NCBI RefSeq assembly: GCF_000383415.1
Contig: NZ_KB911256.1
Coordinates: 599,348 to 663,347 of the forward strand
DNA: 64,000 nt
Source: Hyphomicrobium zavarzinii ATCC 27496
Lineage (GTDB): Bacteria; Pseudomonadota; Alphaproteobacteria; Rhizobiales; Hyphomicrobiaceae
Direction of reading: 5' to 3'
The notes under the pieces were generated by a model. It did no database searches and was not told the origin of the DNA. It saw only the letters and a program-made list of their open reading frames with translations. This document shows, piece after piece, positions 1 to 8,724 of this stretch; the first letter of the stretch is position 1, and every line of letters begins with the position of its first letter. The position numbers and the translations under genes are program-made.

Positions 1-6
1 CATGAT

Positions 7-33
7 CGCTTCGGACCCTATCAGTCCGAAGCG
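7..33 (-). terminator. Hairpin downstream of pyk
   Basis: A perfect 10-bp inverted repeat (arms 7-16 and 24-33, 7-nt loop) lies 37 bases beyond the pyk stop. A second small hairpin (45-49/54-58) sits between them. Neither has a strong T-tract on the minus strand, so this is a possible rather than a textbook intrinsic terminator. Confidence 0.4.
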
Positions 34-69
34 TGACTCATCGGTTTCGCTAACGAAAAGCGCAGCGCG

Positions 70-1578
70 TCAGGACGTGATCTTGGGCGGGGTGCGCCGT
101 TCCACAGGCACCTTGCCGCCTGTCGGCACGTAATCCGGGCTGTGGCCGTCCGGAAGGCCGTGCTCGTCCACGAACGCGAGGCGGATCATGTTGGTCGCGC
201 CGGGCGAGCCGAGCGGCACACCGCACGTGATGACCACACCCTGGCCCGGCTTCACGAACCCGCCCTCGTAGGCGATGCGCGTCGCCTTGCGCACCATGTC
301 GGCGAGATCCTCGGGATCGCCGGTGAGCACCGTCTCGATGCCCCAGACGAGCGCGAGGCGCTGGGCCGTGCGCGCGATCGGCGTGAGGCCGATCACGGGC
401 AGGTTGGGCCGTTCGCGGGCGACGCGAAGCGCGGTCGAGCCCGTCGCGGTGTAGCAGAGGATGGCCGCCACCTTGACCGTCTCGGAGATCGCGTGCGCGG
501 CGGCCGCGATAGCGTCGGCGCCCGTCGGCATCGGCGGAAACTCGATGGCGTGCACGAAAGCGTCGTAGCTCGCGTCGTTCTCCACCTCGTGGGCGATGCG
601 CGCCATCATCTCGATGGTCTCGACCGGGTACTGGCCAACGGCGGATTCGCCCGACAGCATGATCGCGTCCGCGCCGTCGAAGACGGCGGTCGCGACGTCG
701 GAGACCTCGGCGCGTGTCGGCATCGGCGACGACGTCATGCTCTCCAGCATCTGGGTCGCGACTACGATCGGCTTGCCGGCGGCACGCGCCTTGCGGGTGA
801 TCTGCTTCTGAAGGCCCGGAACGCGCTCGACGGGCATTTCGACGCCCAGGTCGCCGCGCGCCACCATGAAGCCGTCACCGGCCGCGATGATGTCGTCGAT
901 GTCCTCAATGGCCGAGGGCTTCTCGATCTTGGCGAGCACCGCGGCCCGCCCGTCGATGATGCGCTTGGCTTCGATGATGTCCTCGGCACGCTGCACGAAC
1001 GACAGCGCGATCCAGTCGGCGCCGAGCTTCAGCGCGATGTCGAGATCCTTGCGATCCTTGTCCGTAAGCGAGCTGATGGGCAGCACGGTGTCGGGCATGC
1101 TGATGCCCTTGCGGCTCGAAAGGATGCCGCCGGTCACCACTTCGGCCACCATGCTCTTGCCGTCCACGTCGGCCACGCGCATGCGCAATTTGCCGTCGTC
1201 GATGAGCAGCATGTGCCCGGGCCGCACGGCATCGAAGATCGCGGGGTGCGGCAGGCTCACGCGCTGAGAGGTGCCCGGCACGCCGGTCTGATCGAAGCGG
1301 AAATGCTCGCCAGCCTTGACCAGCGCCCGCCCGTCGACGAACTCGCCGAGGCGGAACTTGGGGCCCTGCAGATCGCACAGCACGCCGATCGAGCAGCGAT
1401 GCTTCGCGGCCACGTCACGGATGGAGCGCACCAGCGTGTGGGCCGTCTCCGCGCTCGTGTGGCTCATGTTGATGCGAAAAACGTCCGCTCCCGCAATGAA
1501 GAGACGCTCGAGAACGTCGGGCGCGGACGACGCGGGTCCAAGCGTCGCAACAATCTTGACCCGCCGATTACGTCTCAT
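70..1578 (-). CDS. pyk: Pyruvate kinase
   Basis: Catalyses phosphoenolpyruvate plus ADP to pyruvate plus ATP, the last step of glycolysis, in the cytosol. The 502-residue protein opens with the family signature KIVATLGPASS and carries the substrate/metal loop FMVARGDLGVEMP and the downstream VVATQMLESM segment. An alpha/beta C-terminal domain with the typical GSTAL stretch follows. It is slightly longer than the usual 470-480 residues because of a polar C-terminal tail. The ATG overlaps the stop of the upstream DUF1036 gene by four bases (ATGA), so the two are probably co-transcribed and translationally coupled. The start fits the family N-terminus exactly. Confidence 0.97.
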   Translation of the reverse strand: MRRNRRVKIVATLGPASSAPDVLERLFIAGADVFRINMSHTSAETAHTLVRSIRDVAAKHRCSIGVLCDLQGPKFRLGEFVDGRALVKAGEHFRFDQTGVPGTSQRVSLPHPAIFDAVRPGHMLLIDDGKLRMRVADVDGKSMVAEVVTGGILSSRKGISMPDTVLPISSLTDKDRKDLDIALKLGADWIALSFVQRAEDIIEAKRIIDGRAAVLAKIEKPSAIEDIDDIIAAGDGFMVARGDLGVEMPVERVPGLQKQITRKARAAGKPIVVATQMLESMTSSPMPTRAEVSDVATAVFDGADAIMLSGESAVGQYPVETIEMMARIAHEVENDASYDAFVHAIEFPPMPTGADAIAAAAHAISETVKVAAILCYTATGSTALRVARERPNLPVIGLTPIARTAQRLALVWGIETVLTGDPEDLADMVRKATRIAYEGGFVKPGQGVVITCGVPLGSPGATNMIRLAFVDEHGLPDGHSPDYVPTGGKVPVERRTPPKITS

Positions 1579-2012
1579 TTCCCGTCCGCCTCTTTATCGT
1601 CTGGATCGGTGAGGCGAACCGTCCACTCTTGCGCCTCTCCCGTATCGACTTCGAAAAATCCCGTGCGCTTATATCCGCGTTTGGGGCAATCCTGCACCCC
1701 CCGGATGGCGAACGTCTTATCGGCTGTGCACATGAAGTTCGTGCCCGCCCATTCCCCCCCGCGGTCGTAATCCACGGCGTGGACGTAGATAAACCGGCTC
1801 GGTACTGCCCCTTTCAAGAGCGTTTCGCAAGACTGCGACGCGATGTTCCACCACCCCTCGGTCGCCCAGCCTTCCGGGTCCTGGTAGCCGATCGAGACGC
1901 CGACCCGGCTCTGCGTGGCATTGCAGAACTTGAGGTCTGCCAGCGCCGGCCGCGGGAGCATCGCCAGCAACAGGGCCGCTGCAAGCGGCGAAAGGAATGC
2001 TCTCAGATTCAT
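1575..2012 (-). CDS. DUF1036 exported protein
   Basis: A 145-residue protein with a clear Sec signal peptide (hydrophobic residues 5-20, cleavage expected after PALA at about residue 25). The mature part matches the DUF1036 pattern: FCNAT near its start, GYQDPEGWATEGWW and paired cysteines further on. It should be periplasmic. The biochemical function of DUF1036 is not known. It is found upstream of pyk in many Hyphomicrobiales, and here its stop overlaps the pyk start. Family assignment is confident; role is open. Confidence 0.85.
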   Translation of the reverse strand: MNLRAFLSPLAAALLLAMLPRPALADLKFCNATQSRVGVSIGYQDPEGWATEGWWNIASQSCETLLKGAVPSRFIYVHAVDYDRGGEWAGTNFMCTADKTFAIRGVQDCPKRGYKRTGFFEVDTGEAQEWTVRLTDPDDKEADGK

Positions 2013-2230
2013 GGTTTCACGGGATGCCGGCCTGTACGTGGGATCACGACACTGGCCGAGCCTTGATGGGAGGGCGAAACGTTGGCAATGAAAGCGGGCA
2101 GCTTTGAGGAGTGCACGGCTGACGGCACCCCCACGAGCGCTGCGCCATTGAAGGCCGGGACGCGAATTTTCGCAAGCCCCCGGGGGGAAAAGCCGAAACG
2201 GCGAAATAACGAGGCCGATACAAGATTAAG

Positions 2231-3070
2231 GTGCCGATGCGACCCGAGACAGCGCCCGCCGCCAGCGTCACCATCGAGGCGGAAACCGCCGAAGCGTTCG
2301 TCCGCCGTCCGGGCTCCCTGGACGCGGGGCTGATCGTGCTGTGCGACCACGCCGACAATGCCCTTCCCGGGGAGTACGGCAGTCTTGGCCTGCCGCCGTC
2401 CGAGCTCGAGCGCCATATCGCCTATGACATCGGGGCACGCGCGGTGACGGAGCGGCTGGCCGACAAACTCGGGGCCCCCGCCGTGCTGACGCGCTTTTCC
2501 CGCCTGCTGATCGACTGCAACCGGGGCGAGGACGATCCCACGCTCATCATGCGTCTCTCGGACGGCGCCATCGTTCCTGGAAACCGCACGTTGAGCGACG
2601 GCGAGCGCGAAAAGCGGATCATGCGCTTCTATCGCCCCTATCACGAGGCCATCGGCGCCCTTCTCGATCGCGCGTTGGCGTCCGGCATCGCCCCGGTGCT
2701 GCTCTCGATGCACAGCTTCACGCCGCAGTGGCGCGGAAAGCCGCGGCCCTGGCATGGCGCCATCCTCTGGGACAAGGATCCGAGGCTTGCCGGGCCGTTG
2801 ATCGAGGGCTTGCGCGCGGACGCTGCCTTCGTCATCGGCGACAACGAGCCCTACTCGGGCCGCCTCAAGGGCGACTGCATGTGGCGCCACGGAACCTCGC
2901 GCGGGCTTTCCCACGCCATCGTCGAGGTTCGCCAGGACTTGATCGCGACGGAGAGCGGCCAGAGAGAGTGGGCGGATCGCCTGGCGTCCGTGATGCAGCG
3001 CATCCTTGCAGGTCGGGATGGCGATCCCGATCTCAAGCGGGTGAAACATTTCGGGTCTCACACCGATTGA
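2231..3070 (+). CDS. N-formylglutamate amidohydrolase family protein
   Basis: A HutG-type hydrolase of 279 residues, expected to deformylate N-formylglutamate or a related N-acyl amino acid to glutamate and formate. Family blocks are visible in order: CDHADNALP near residue 38, LIDCNRGEDDPTLI near residue 95, and LLSMHSFTP near residue 155 with the conserved histidine. The start is GTG at 2231; an in-frame ATG at 2237 is an equally plausible start. No other hut (histidine degradation) gene is nearby, so the substrate may differ from HutG's. It is followed 40 bases later by the DUF1244 gene on the same strand. Confidence 0.88.
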   Translation: MPMRPETAPAASVTIEAETAEAFVRRPGSLDAGLIVLCDHADNALPGEYGSLGLPPSELERHIAYDIGARAVTERLADKLGAPAVLTRFSRLLIDCNRGEDDPTLIMRLSDGAIVPGNRTLSDGEREKRIMRFYRPYHEAIGALLDRALASGIAPVLLSMHSFTPQWRGKPRPWHGAILWDKDPRLAGPLIEGLRADAAFVIGDNEPYSGRLKGDCMWRHGTSRGLSHAIVEVRQDLIATESGQREWADRLASVMQRILAGRDGDPDLKRVKHFGSHTD

Positions 3071-3110
3071 GATACCGCGATCGGCCTCGGAGCCGGATGA
3101 GGAACAACAG

Positions 3111-3428
3111 ATGACACGCGATCCAAGAACCACCATCGAGCTTGAGGCCGCTGCGTTTCGCCGTCTTGTCGCGCACCTGCGCGAGCGCGCGGATGTGCAG
3201 AACATCGACCTCATGAATCTCGCGGGTTTCTGCCGGAACTGTCTCGCCAACTGGTATCAGGAGGCGGCAGCCGACAAAGGCATGATCGTGTCGAAGGATG
3301 AAGCGCGCGAGATCATCTACGGCATGCCGTATGCCGAATGGCAGAAGCGCCACCAGACCGAAGCCTCCCCGCAGGCCCTTGCCGCGTTCGAGAAGAGCAG
3401 CGCCCACACCACGAAGAACAAAAACTAG
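3111..3428 (+). CDS. DUF1244 family protein
   Basis: A 105-residue soluble protein carrying the DUF1244 signature: RADVQNIDLMNLAGFCRNC followed by LANWY, with two close cysteines. It has a good Shine-Dalgarno (GAGGAA) before the ATG. DUF1244 is a small helical family of unknown biochemical function, common in alpha- and gammaproteobacteria. Conserved neighbourhood with the preceding amidohydrolase and the following gapR suggests a shared transcript, though no functional link is established. An 8-bp inverted repeat (3433-3440/3455-3462) just after the stop could be a weak terminator. Confidence 0.9.
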   Translation: MTRDPRTTIELEAAAFRRLVAHLRERADVQNIDLMNLAGFCRNCLANWYQEAAADKGMIVSKDEAREIIYGMPYAEWQKRHQTEASPQALAAFEKSSAHTTKNKN

Positions 3429-3576
3429 GAGCCTCATCCACAGGAAATTATCTCTGGATGAGAAAGCGCCTCGCCTTGCCCCTGTCCCATCCGAGTTCTA
3501 GCCTCGGCTCAAGATCGCATCCGCAAACGGCGGAGCGCGAAGAGGGATCGGATATCCGTATTTGTTGGGGGTAGTA

Positions 3577-3879
3577 ATGACGACGCTTCAGGCTTCGGCA
3601 CAGAATCAGCTTCGCCAGATCATCGAAAGCATCGAGCGGCTCGAAGAGGAGAAGAAGGCTCTCTCCGGCGACATCCGCGACAAGTATCTCGAGGCCAAGG
3701 GCGTGGGCTTCGACGTGAAGATCCTTCGGCAGATCGTTCGCCTGCGCAAGAAGAGCCAGACCGAGCGGCAGGAAGAAGAAAGCCTGCTCGAGGTCTACAT
3801 GCACGCTCTCGGAATGCTGAATGGACCGGTCTCGGCCGGTGCGGAGGCAGCTGCCGACCGCATGATCGCGGCGGAGTAG
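3577..3879 (+). CDS. gapR: GapR, DUF2312 nucleoid-associated protein
   Basis: A 100-residue, highly charged helical protein of the DUF2312 family. In Caulobacter GapR binds AT-rich, overtwisted DNA ahead of replication forks and stimulates gyrase and topoisomerase IV. Recognisable features are the N-terminal coiled coil (QLRQIIESIERLEEEKK) and the core GDIRDKYLEAKGVGFDVK followed by KILRQIVRLRK. The ORF can be extended to a TTG at 3562, but the ATG at 3577 matches the family N-terminus and has a G-rich ribosome site just upstream. Its topoisomerase partner gene parE is also in this window, about 50 kb away. Confidence 0.93.
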   Translation: MTTLQASAQNQLRQIIESIERLEEEKKALSGDIRDKYLEAKGVGFDVKILRQIVRLRKKSQTERQEEESLLEVYMHALGMLNGPVSAGAEAAADRMIAAE

Positions 3880-3920
3880 CTCGTCCGCGGGCAGATCGGC
3901 CATCCGTGGTGTGACGTGAA

Positions 3921-4053
3921 AATAAAAAACGTCTCGGGCCGCTTCGGCGCACGGCCCGAGACGCTAACGACGAGTGGAAGCCGGAGCTTCACCTGCCGTA
4001 TTCGGGAACTGTTTCCCGGATCGCCGCGAAATCGCGGAACGATCACGATCGTT
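3921..4053 (-). ncRNA. Candidate structured small RNA divergent from oxyR
   Basis: The 249-bp gap between gapR and oxyR contains five successive stem-loops in about 125 nt: arms 4038-4043/4048-4053, 4024-4028/4033-4037, 4001-4008/4013-4020, 3977-3981/3986-3990 and 3930-3941/3952-3963. The last is a perfect 12-bp stem followed on the minus strand by six T residues, which is a textbook intrinsic terminator. No minus-strand gene is present to use it, so a minus-strand RNA starting near 4060-4130 and ending near 3922 is the simplest explanation. The hairpins could alternatively fold in the gapR 3' UTR on the plus strand. The promoter is not obvious. Confidence 0.4.
3922..3963 (-). terminator. Strong intrinsic terminator reading leftwards
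   Basis: A 12-bp GC-rich stem (3930-3941/3952-3963) with a 10-nt loop is followed on the minus strand by TTTTTTATTTT. On the plus strand the same stem follows gapR but has no T-tract after it, so orientation favours a minus-strand transcript. It may act in both directions. Confidence 0.65.
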
Positions 4054-4083
4054 TGTTCGCTGCGACCATAGACCGCTGCCGAT

Positions 4084-4117
4084 ATCAGGGCTAATCGTTA
4101 TTTGTTTCTCCCCTGAT
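4084..4117 (+). promoter_or_regulatory. Inverted repeat upstream of oxyR
   Basis: ATCAGGG (4084-4090) and CCCTGAT (4111-4117) form a 7-bp inverted repeat with a 20-nt AT-rich spacer, ending 11 bases before the oxyR ATG. CCTGATCAGG (4112-4121) is itself a palindrome. LysR-family proteins commonly bind such elements in the region between divergent transcripts. Assignment as an OxyR site is inference. Confidence 0.3.
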
Positions 4118-4128
4118 CAGGCTGTCTT

Positions 4129-5088
4129 ATGACGCAGGTCACTATCAAGCAGTTACGCTATTTCGATGCGCTCGCGCGGGAGCTTCATTTCGGCCGCGCG
4201 GCGGATGCGTGCGCGGTCACGCAGCCAGCCCTTTCCATGCAGATCCACGAGCTCGAGCAGAACCTCGGCCTGATCCTGGTCGAGCGGACGCGCTCGGGCG
4301 TGCAGCTCACCGGCAAGGGTATCGAGATCGCCGCTCGCTGCGCGCGCATCCTGGGAGACGTTCGCGATCTCGTGGCCTACGCCCAGCACGCCAACCGCGT
4401 GCTCGCCGGCACGCTCCGGCTCGGCGTCATCCCCTCGGTCGCGCCCTACATGCTGCCGCCACTGCTGCCCCTGCTGCGCGAGGCCTATCCGGATCTGGAG
4501 CTGCATGTCCGCGAGACGCAGACCCAGGTGCTGACCGACGAGCTGCTCGAAGGCAAGCTCGACGTGCTGCTGCTCGCGCTGCCGCTCAAGCATACGGATC
4601 TCACCAATCGCAAGCTGTTCGAGGACAAGTTTCTCCTCGCCGTGCCCAAGGACCGGAAGCTCTCCGGCCGCGTGCGCGCAACCAAGGAGCTGATCGAGCA
4701 CGAGCGCCTTCTGTTGCTCGAGGAAGGACATTGCCTGCGCGATCAGGCACTCACCTATTGCAGCCTCCAGCAGGTGGATGCGGTGAACACCTTCGGCGCC
4801 TCGAGCCTCGCCACCATCGTCGAGATGGTCTCGGCGGGCTACGGCATCACGCTGCTTCCTGAGATGGCCGTGGGCATCGAGGAGCGCGGACGCGACATCA
4901 CGCTCGTGCGGTTCGTAGATCCCGAGCCCTCGCGCACCATCGGCCTCGTGTGGCGGTCCACGTCTCCGCGAACGCAGGATTTCGAGGAGCTGGGGCGCCT
5001 CGTCACCAAAGCCTGGAAAGAGGGTCCTCTGGCAATCGCGCTGGGAGGAAGCCGCTCCCGCAAGCCAATCACCGCGGCAGGGTCTTGA
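4129..5088 (+). CDS. oxyR: OxyR, hydrogen peroxide-sensing LysR regulator
   Basis: A 319-residue LysR-type transcription factor. An N-terminal winged helix-turn-helix (about residues 4-63, with LRYFDALARELHFGRAADAC) is followed by a substrate-binding-like domain. The peroxide-sensing block EEGHCLRDQALTYC is present, with both redox cysteines (C202 and C211) in the OxyR spacing, so disulphide switching by peroxide is expected. It usually activates catalase, peroxiredoxin and its own promoter. No catalase or ahp gene adjoins it here; the candidate small RNA upstream is the only divergent element. The 3' end overlaps the convergent DUF882 gene by 20 bases. Confidence 0.95.
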   Translation: MTQVTIKQLRYFDALARELHFGRAADACAVTQPALSMQIHELEQNLGLILVERTRSGVQLTGKGIEIAARCARILGDVRDLVAYAQHANRVLAGTLRLGVIPSVAPYMLPPLLPLLREAYPDLELHVRETQTQVLTDELLEGKLDVLLLALPLKHTDLTNRKLFEDKFLLAVPKDRKLSGRVRATKELIEHERLLLLEEGHCLRDQALTYCSLQQVDAVNTFGASSLATIVEMVSAGYGITLLPEMAVGIEERGRDITLVRFVDPEPSRTIGLVWRSTSPRTQDFEELGRLVTKAWKEGPLAIALGGSRSRKPITAAGS

Positions 5089-6667
5089 CCGCCCGCGAGA
5101 CGAGCTGAGGGGCTGCTGGCTGCGGCTCAGGGGCAGCCGCCATCGACTCGAGGTGCACGGCGCTACCGCTGAACTCCTGCGCCCACGCCATCGCCGTCTG
5201 CAATTGGCCCGCGCCGAACCGCATCGGCAGCACGGTGCCCTCGTCATCCAGCATTTCGAGCGTCATCGGCACGTCCGGATGCACGAGCGTCTGCAGCGCC
5301 GGATCGTCGAACGAGGCGGTTTCCGTCAGCAGCGGGGCGAGCGCGAAAGGCCGGTAGGAAAGCTCGTCCGGATGGTCTTCGTCATATTCAGGTGCAGCCG
5401 TCCAGCCGCTCCGCCAGTCGGTTGAGCCCTCTCCGAAGGGATGCGCCGCGGCAGGAGCCGCTTTCGGTGCGGGCTCGTTGGCGACGGCTCGCTTCGGGAA
5501 CGGCCAGTCCGGCGTCATCGAGGCGCGCATCGGCGTGGAGCCCGTGATCAGGGATGCGCTCTTTGCGGCGGGCGCCAGCGCAGCCGTCTCCTCGATTGAG
5601 GCGAGCTGGACCAGCATGTCGAGGCGTGAGCGGTCGGCATCGGGCAGCTTGGCGACGAACGTCGACGGCCGGTCGACGGGCTTCGGCGCACTTACGAGTT
5701 TGGGCTTCACGTCCTGAGCAGCCGTCTCGGCGACAGCCTTGGCGATCACGCCCTTGCTCTCGCCCGCTGTCCGATCGGAGGTGAGGGCCACCGAGCGCAT
5801 CGTCTCAGGCGCGGTCTCGGAAGGCGGCGGCATCGGCGCGCCGACGGCCATGCGTTGATGCGGAGCAGGCGGGCGAACCGCCCGCGCCGGGCGCGGAGGC
5901 ACTGGAGCCGGGTTGGTCACAGATGAAGCATCCGCTACCTGCACAGCCGCCTTGGGGCTGTCCCGCAGGGCGTAGAATTGCGCAACTTCTTGCGCGAGAT
6001 CCTTGCGCCGCTCGCGTGCGGCGCGCACGTCGGCAGGTGTGATGGGACGGCCGTCAGATGGCTCGTGCTTCGAATGACCGGACGGGAACAGCAGCGCCAG
6101 CTCGTCGCGCACCATGCGCGGCCAGTGGCGCACGCGCGCTGTGTCCACATGCACGAAAGGAATGCCGGAGGTCGGATAGTAGCCGACGCCACCGCGCTCA
6201 CGGATCATGGCCGAGTAGCGCATCCGCTTCACGGGTACGTCCGGAAACGCGATGTCGATCGCCTTGCCGGTGATGTGCTGGCTCTGGCTCGCCTGTCCGC
6301 CGCGCGTCTTGCGCAGCATCTCGTTGGTGCCGCGCGAGCGATAGCCGCAGATGATGCTGACAGGCTGCTGAGAGCCCAGCTCCCGGTGCATCTCCCAGAT
6401 GATGTCGACCGTGTTGGGGTCCATCTGGATGGATTTGTTCTCCCGCCAGTCGCGCATGATCCAGTTGATCTTTTCGAGCGCGGCGGGAACGAAGCGGCCG
6501 TCCTTCTTGTACTGGACGGTGAGCGTTTCCTTGGTGTGGATGTGGAAGAAGGAGATGGTGCGATCGTCACCGGCATGCGCCAGCGTGGCCTGCGAGGCGG
6601 CGGCCACGAGTGCGGCCGCGCCGAAGCCCAGATACCGGCAGGTGGAGAGTCCCGCCTTTACGCCCAA
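5069..6667 (-). CDS. DUF882 / M15-like exported murein peptidase
   Basis: A 532-residue protein with a signal peptide (hydrophobic residues 13-28) and an N-terminal DUF882 (YcbK/MepK-like, D-Ala-D-Ala carboxypeptidase fold) domain at about residues 35-195. Probable zinc ligands are visible in SQHITGKAIDI (H and D) and in GIPFVHVDTARVRHW. MepK of E. coli cuts murein cross-links. The C-terminal 330 residues are a low-complexity, Ala/Pro-rich extension unlike E. coli YcbK and likely periplasmic and disordered; a rhizobial DUF882 form with long tails is known. The start is TTG at 6667 with GGGGG seven bases upstream. It reads towards oxyR and follows the L,D-transpeptidase gene on the same strand. 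Confidence 0.85.
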   Translation of the reverse strand: MGVKAGLSTCRYLGFGAAALVAAASQATLAHAGDDRTISFFHIHTKETLTVQYKKDGRFVPAALEKINWIMRDWRENKSIQMDPNTVDIIWEMHRELGSQQPVSIICGYRSRGTNEMLRKTRGGQASQSQHITGKAIDIAFPDVPVKRMRYSAMIRERGGVGYYPTSGIPFVHVDTARVRHWPRMVRDELALLFPSGHSKHEPSDGRPITPADVRAARERRKDLAQEVAQFYALRDSPKAAVQVADASSVTNPAPVPPRPARAVRPPAPHQRMAVGAPMPPPSETAPETMRSVALTSDRTAGESKGVIAKAVAETAAQDVKPKLVSAPKPVDRPSTFVAKLPDADRSRLDMLVQLASIEETAALAPAAKSASLITGSTPMRASMTPDWPFPKRAVANEPAPKAAPAAAHPFGEGSTDWRSGWTAAPEYDEDHPDELSYRPFALAPLLTETASFDDPALQTLVHPDVPMTLEMLDDEGTVLPMRFGAGQLQTAMAWAQEFSGSAVHLESMAAAPEPQPAAPQLVSRAVKTLPR

Positions 6668-6834
6668 CAGAATTCCCCCATCGAGAATGCCAAGGTTAAC
6701 GCTTACGCCCCGTTGCTTAACGGTTGGTAACCTCGGAATGCGCGATCAAGAGGGCTCGCCCGCGGCATAAAAAGGGCAAGACGCCCCGCGCCGCCAGTAA
6801 GACGCAGGGGAGGGTTAAGGAGCGAGACTAATGC

Positions 6835-8724
6835 TCAGAAGCCGCCGAATACGTTGTTGAAGAACGTTTCGAGCGGGTTGCCGCCGCCCGCGTACTGCGA
6901 TTTCGCATAGGTGACGGGCGCCAGGTGATCCGGGCCGCGCGCGATGGCATTGAAGCGCCCTTCGAGCGCGAGAATGACGCGCTGCTCGTGACCGTAGACG
7001 TCCTTGAAGCTTACGAGCTCGCCTGCGTCGTTCACCCATTGCGTGAAGTAGGCCGTGTGCACGGGGATCTTCTTCTCGAGCACGATCGGGTTTTCGACCG
7101 GGTCGGCGTTGACGAGGGAGGCGACCTGGTCCGGCGTCCAGCCCTTGTCGAACTCCAGCACCACCTCCGCGAACCGCGCGGGGTTACGCACGCGGATGCA
7201 GCCATGGCTGTAGGCACGGGTCGCCTGGTTGAAGAGGTGCTTCGTCGGCGTGTCGTGCATGTAGACGATATGCTTGTTGTGGAACGTGAACTTGAACTGG
7301 CCGAGCACGTTCGCGGCGCCCGGCGGCTGATGCACGTCGAATTGGCGAATGTCCGCAGAGCCCCAGTCGACATAATAAGGATCGACCGGCTTGCCGTTGC
7401 GCGTCATGCGCAGGCCCTGCTTCTGGAAATAGGTGCCGCCCCGCGCCAGGCTCGGATAGAGCTCCCGCACTTTGATCGAGTCCGGCACGTTCCAGCGCGG
7501 ATGAATGGTGACCGTGTCCATGACCGCCGAGAACACCGGCGTCTGTTTGTCGACGAGGCCCGTGATCACTCGCTCTTCGTGCACCACTTTTCCATCCCGC
7601 ACGAACTCGAACATGAACTCCGGGATGTTCACCCACACGTGCGTGGCGCCGAGATCCTCGGGCATCCAGCGCCATAGCTCCATGTTCGCGCGCACGCGAT
7701 CCGGGTTCGGCACGTCGATGTCGTTGAGCGCGGCGCGCGAGCCCGCGCCCACGATGCCGTCGGGCGCGAGGCCATTCTCGGTCTGGAAGGCTTTGACGGC
7801 GGTTGCGAGCGCGTCGTCGTAAAAGGCCTCATCTGCGGGCTGCTCGGCAGTGCCCGCCGGAGCGGGCACCTTGAGCCGCTGGCGGAGCAGCGCGACATGC
7901 GGATGAGTTTGCCCCGGCGAGAGTGCCGGTCCTTTCGGCAGGCGGACGATGGCGTCCGCCGTGCTCGCCGACTTCAGAAGCTCGAGATACTTCTGGCGCA
8001 GCTTTTCGAACTGCGGATGCTTCGGGTGGAACCCTCTCAGCGTCGCATCGGGCGGCGTCGATCCGGCAAGGTCCGCAAGCACGGCCTTGGGATCGAGGAG
8101 TTGCGGCGTGCGGTCCAGGTAGGACGAAAGCTGTTTGGCGGGCTCGGTAATGCGGCCACCGCGCGCGTGGCGCGCGTAGGTGAGGGCGGCGACGGAGAGC
8201 TTGCGCTCGGCGTCGGCAGCGCTCTCCTCGGTCAGCGTTCCGCCGACATCCGGCAACGCGAACGCCGAGGCGTCGAGCCCCCAGTCGTTGGCCTTCTTGA
8301 TTTCGGCGATCACGAGCACGGCGCGATCGTTCAAGGAGCCATCCGCGATCCAAAGCGGCGCGTCATTGCGCGCGAGATAGAAATCCTTGAGTGCGAGCGC
8401 ATCCTGCCGCTCGGCCTCGGTCGCGGTCTTGGGAAGTGTGTCGAGAGCCGCGCGGACCAGTGCGCCGAGCTGCGGTTTCGTAGGCGCGGGCGTCGCCGCC
8501 TGCTCAGGAGCGGGCGAGGCGGGAGGAGCAGGTTGCGCGGCAGGTGCTGCGGTGACGGGCGCAGCCGTGGCGTCGGCCGGTTGCGTGGGCGCTGCCGTGA
8601 TCGGGGCCGCGGGTGGTGCGGCGTCAGGCGCTGCGACTGGATCTGCGAAGGCGGTTGCCGGCAGCACGGACGCCGCAAGCAGCAGAACGCAGGACGGGGC
8701 GATGCCCCTCAACCGGTGACGCAT
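6835..8724 (-). CDS. L,D-transpeptidase, YcbB/LdtD-like
   Basis: A 629-residue periplasmic enzyme that makes 3-3 peptidoglycan cross-links or attaches ligands to murein. It has a signal peptide (cleavage near FADP, residue 28), then a Pro/Ala-rich linker (about 30-80). A scaffold domain and a peptidoglycan-binding domain (about 290-350, ending AFQTENGLAPDGIVG) come next. The YkuD catalytic domain (about 370-560) contains YMHDTPTKHLF and the nucleophile motif YSHGCIRVRN, with Cys at about residue 509. Length and architecture match the YcbB class rather than the short LdtA class. The neighbouring DUF882 peptidase, co-oriented 167 bp downstream, suggests a shared role in remodelling the cell wall. 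Confidence 0.92.
   Translation of the reverse strand: MRHRLRGIAPSCVLLLAASVLPATAFADPVAAPDAAPPAAPITAAPTQPADATAAPVTAAPAAQPAPPASPAPEQAATPAPTKPQLGALVRAALDTLPKTATEAERQDALALKDFYLARNDAPLWIADGSLNDRAVLVIAEIKKANDWGLDASAFALPDVGGTLTEESAADAERKLSVAALTYARHARGGRITEPAKQLSSYLDRTPQLLDPKAVLADLAGSTPPDATLRGFHPKHPQFEKLRQKYLELLKSASTADAIVRLPKGPALSPGQTHPHVALLRQRLKVPAPAGTAEQPADEAFYDDALATAVKAFQTENGLAPDGIVGAGSRAALNDIDVPNPDRVRANMELWRWMPEDLGATHVWVNIPEFMFEFVRDGKVVHEERVITGLVDKQTPVFSAVMDTVTIHPRWNVPDSIKVRELYPSLARGGTYFQKQGLRMTRNGKPVDPYYVDWGSADIRQFDVHQPPGAANVLGQFKFTFHNKHIVYMHDTPTKHLFNQATRAYSHGCIRVRNPARFAEVVLEFDKGWTPDQVASLVNADPVENPIVLEKKIPVHTAYFTQWVNDAGELVSFKDVYGHEQRVILALEGRFNAIARGPDHLAPVTYAKSQYAGGGNPLETFFNNVFGGF

Noticed and set aside
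142-1770. A 542-codon rightward frame opposite pyk
   Set aside because: His/Arg-rich shadow composition without domains; pyk is unambiguous on the other strand.
2009-3250. A 413-codon leftward frame over the amidohydrolase and DUF1244 genes
   Set aside because: It crosses two recognised plus-strand genes and has no family features.
6668-6834. TTAA-containing repeats between the two cell-wall genes as CtrA sites
   Set aside because: The two TTAA elements are 17 bases apart, not the 7 of the CtrA consensus.
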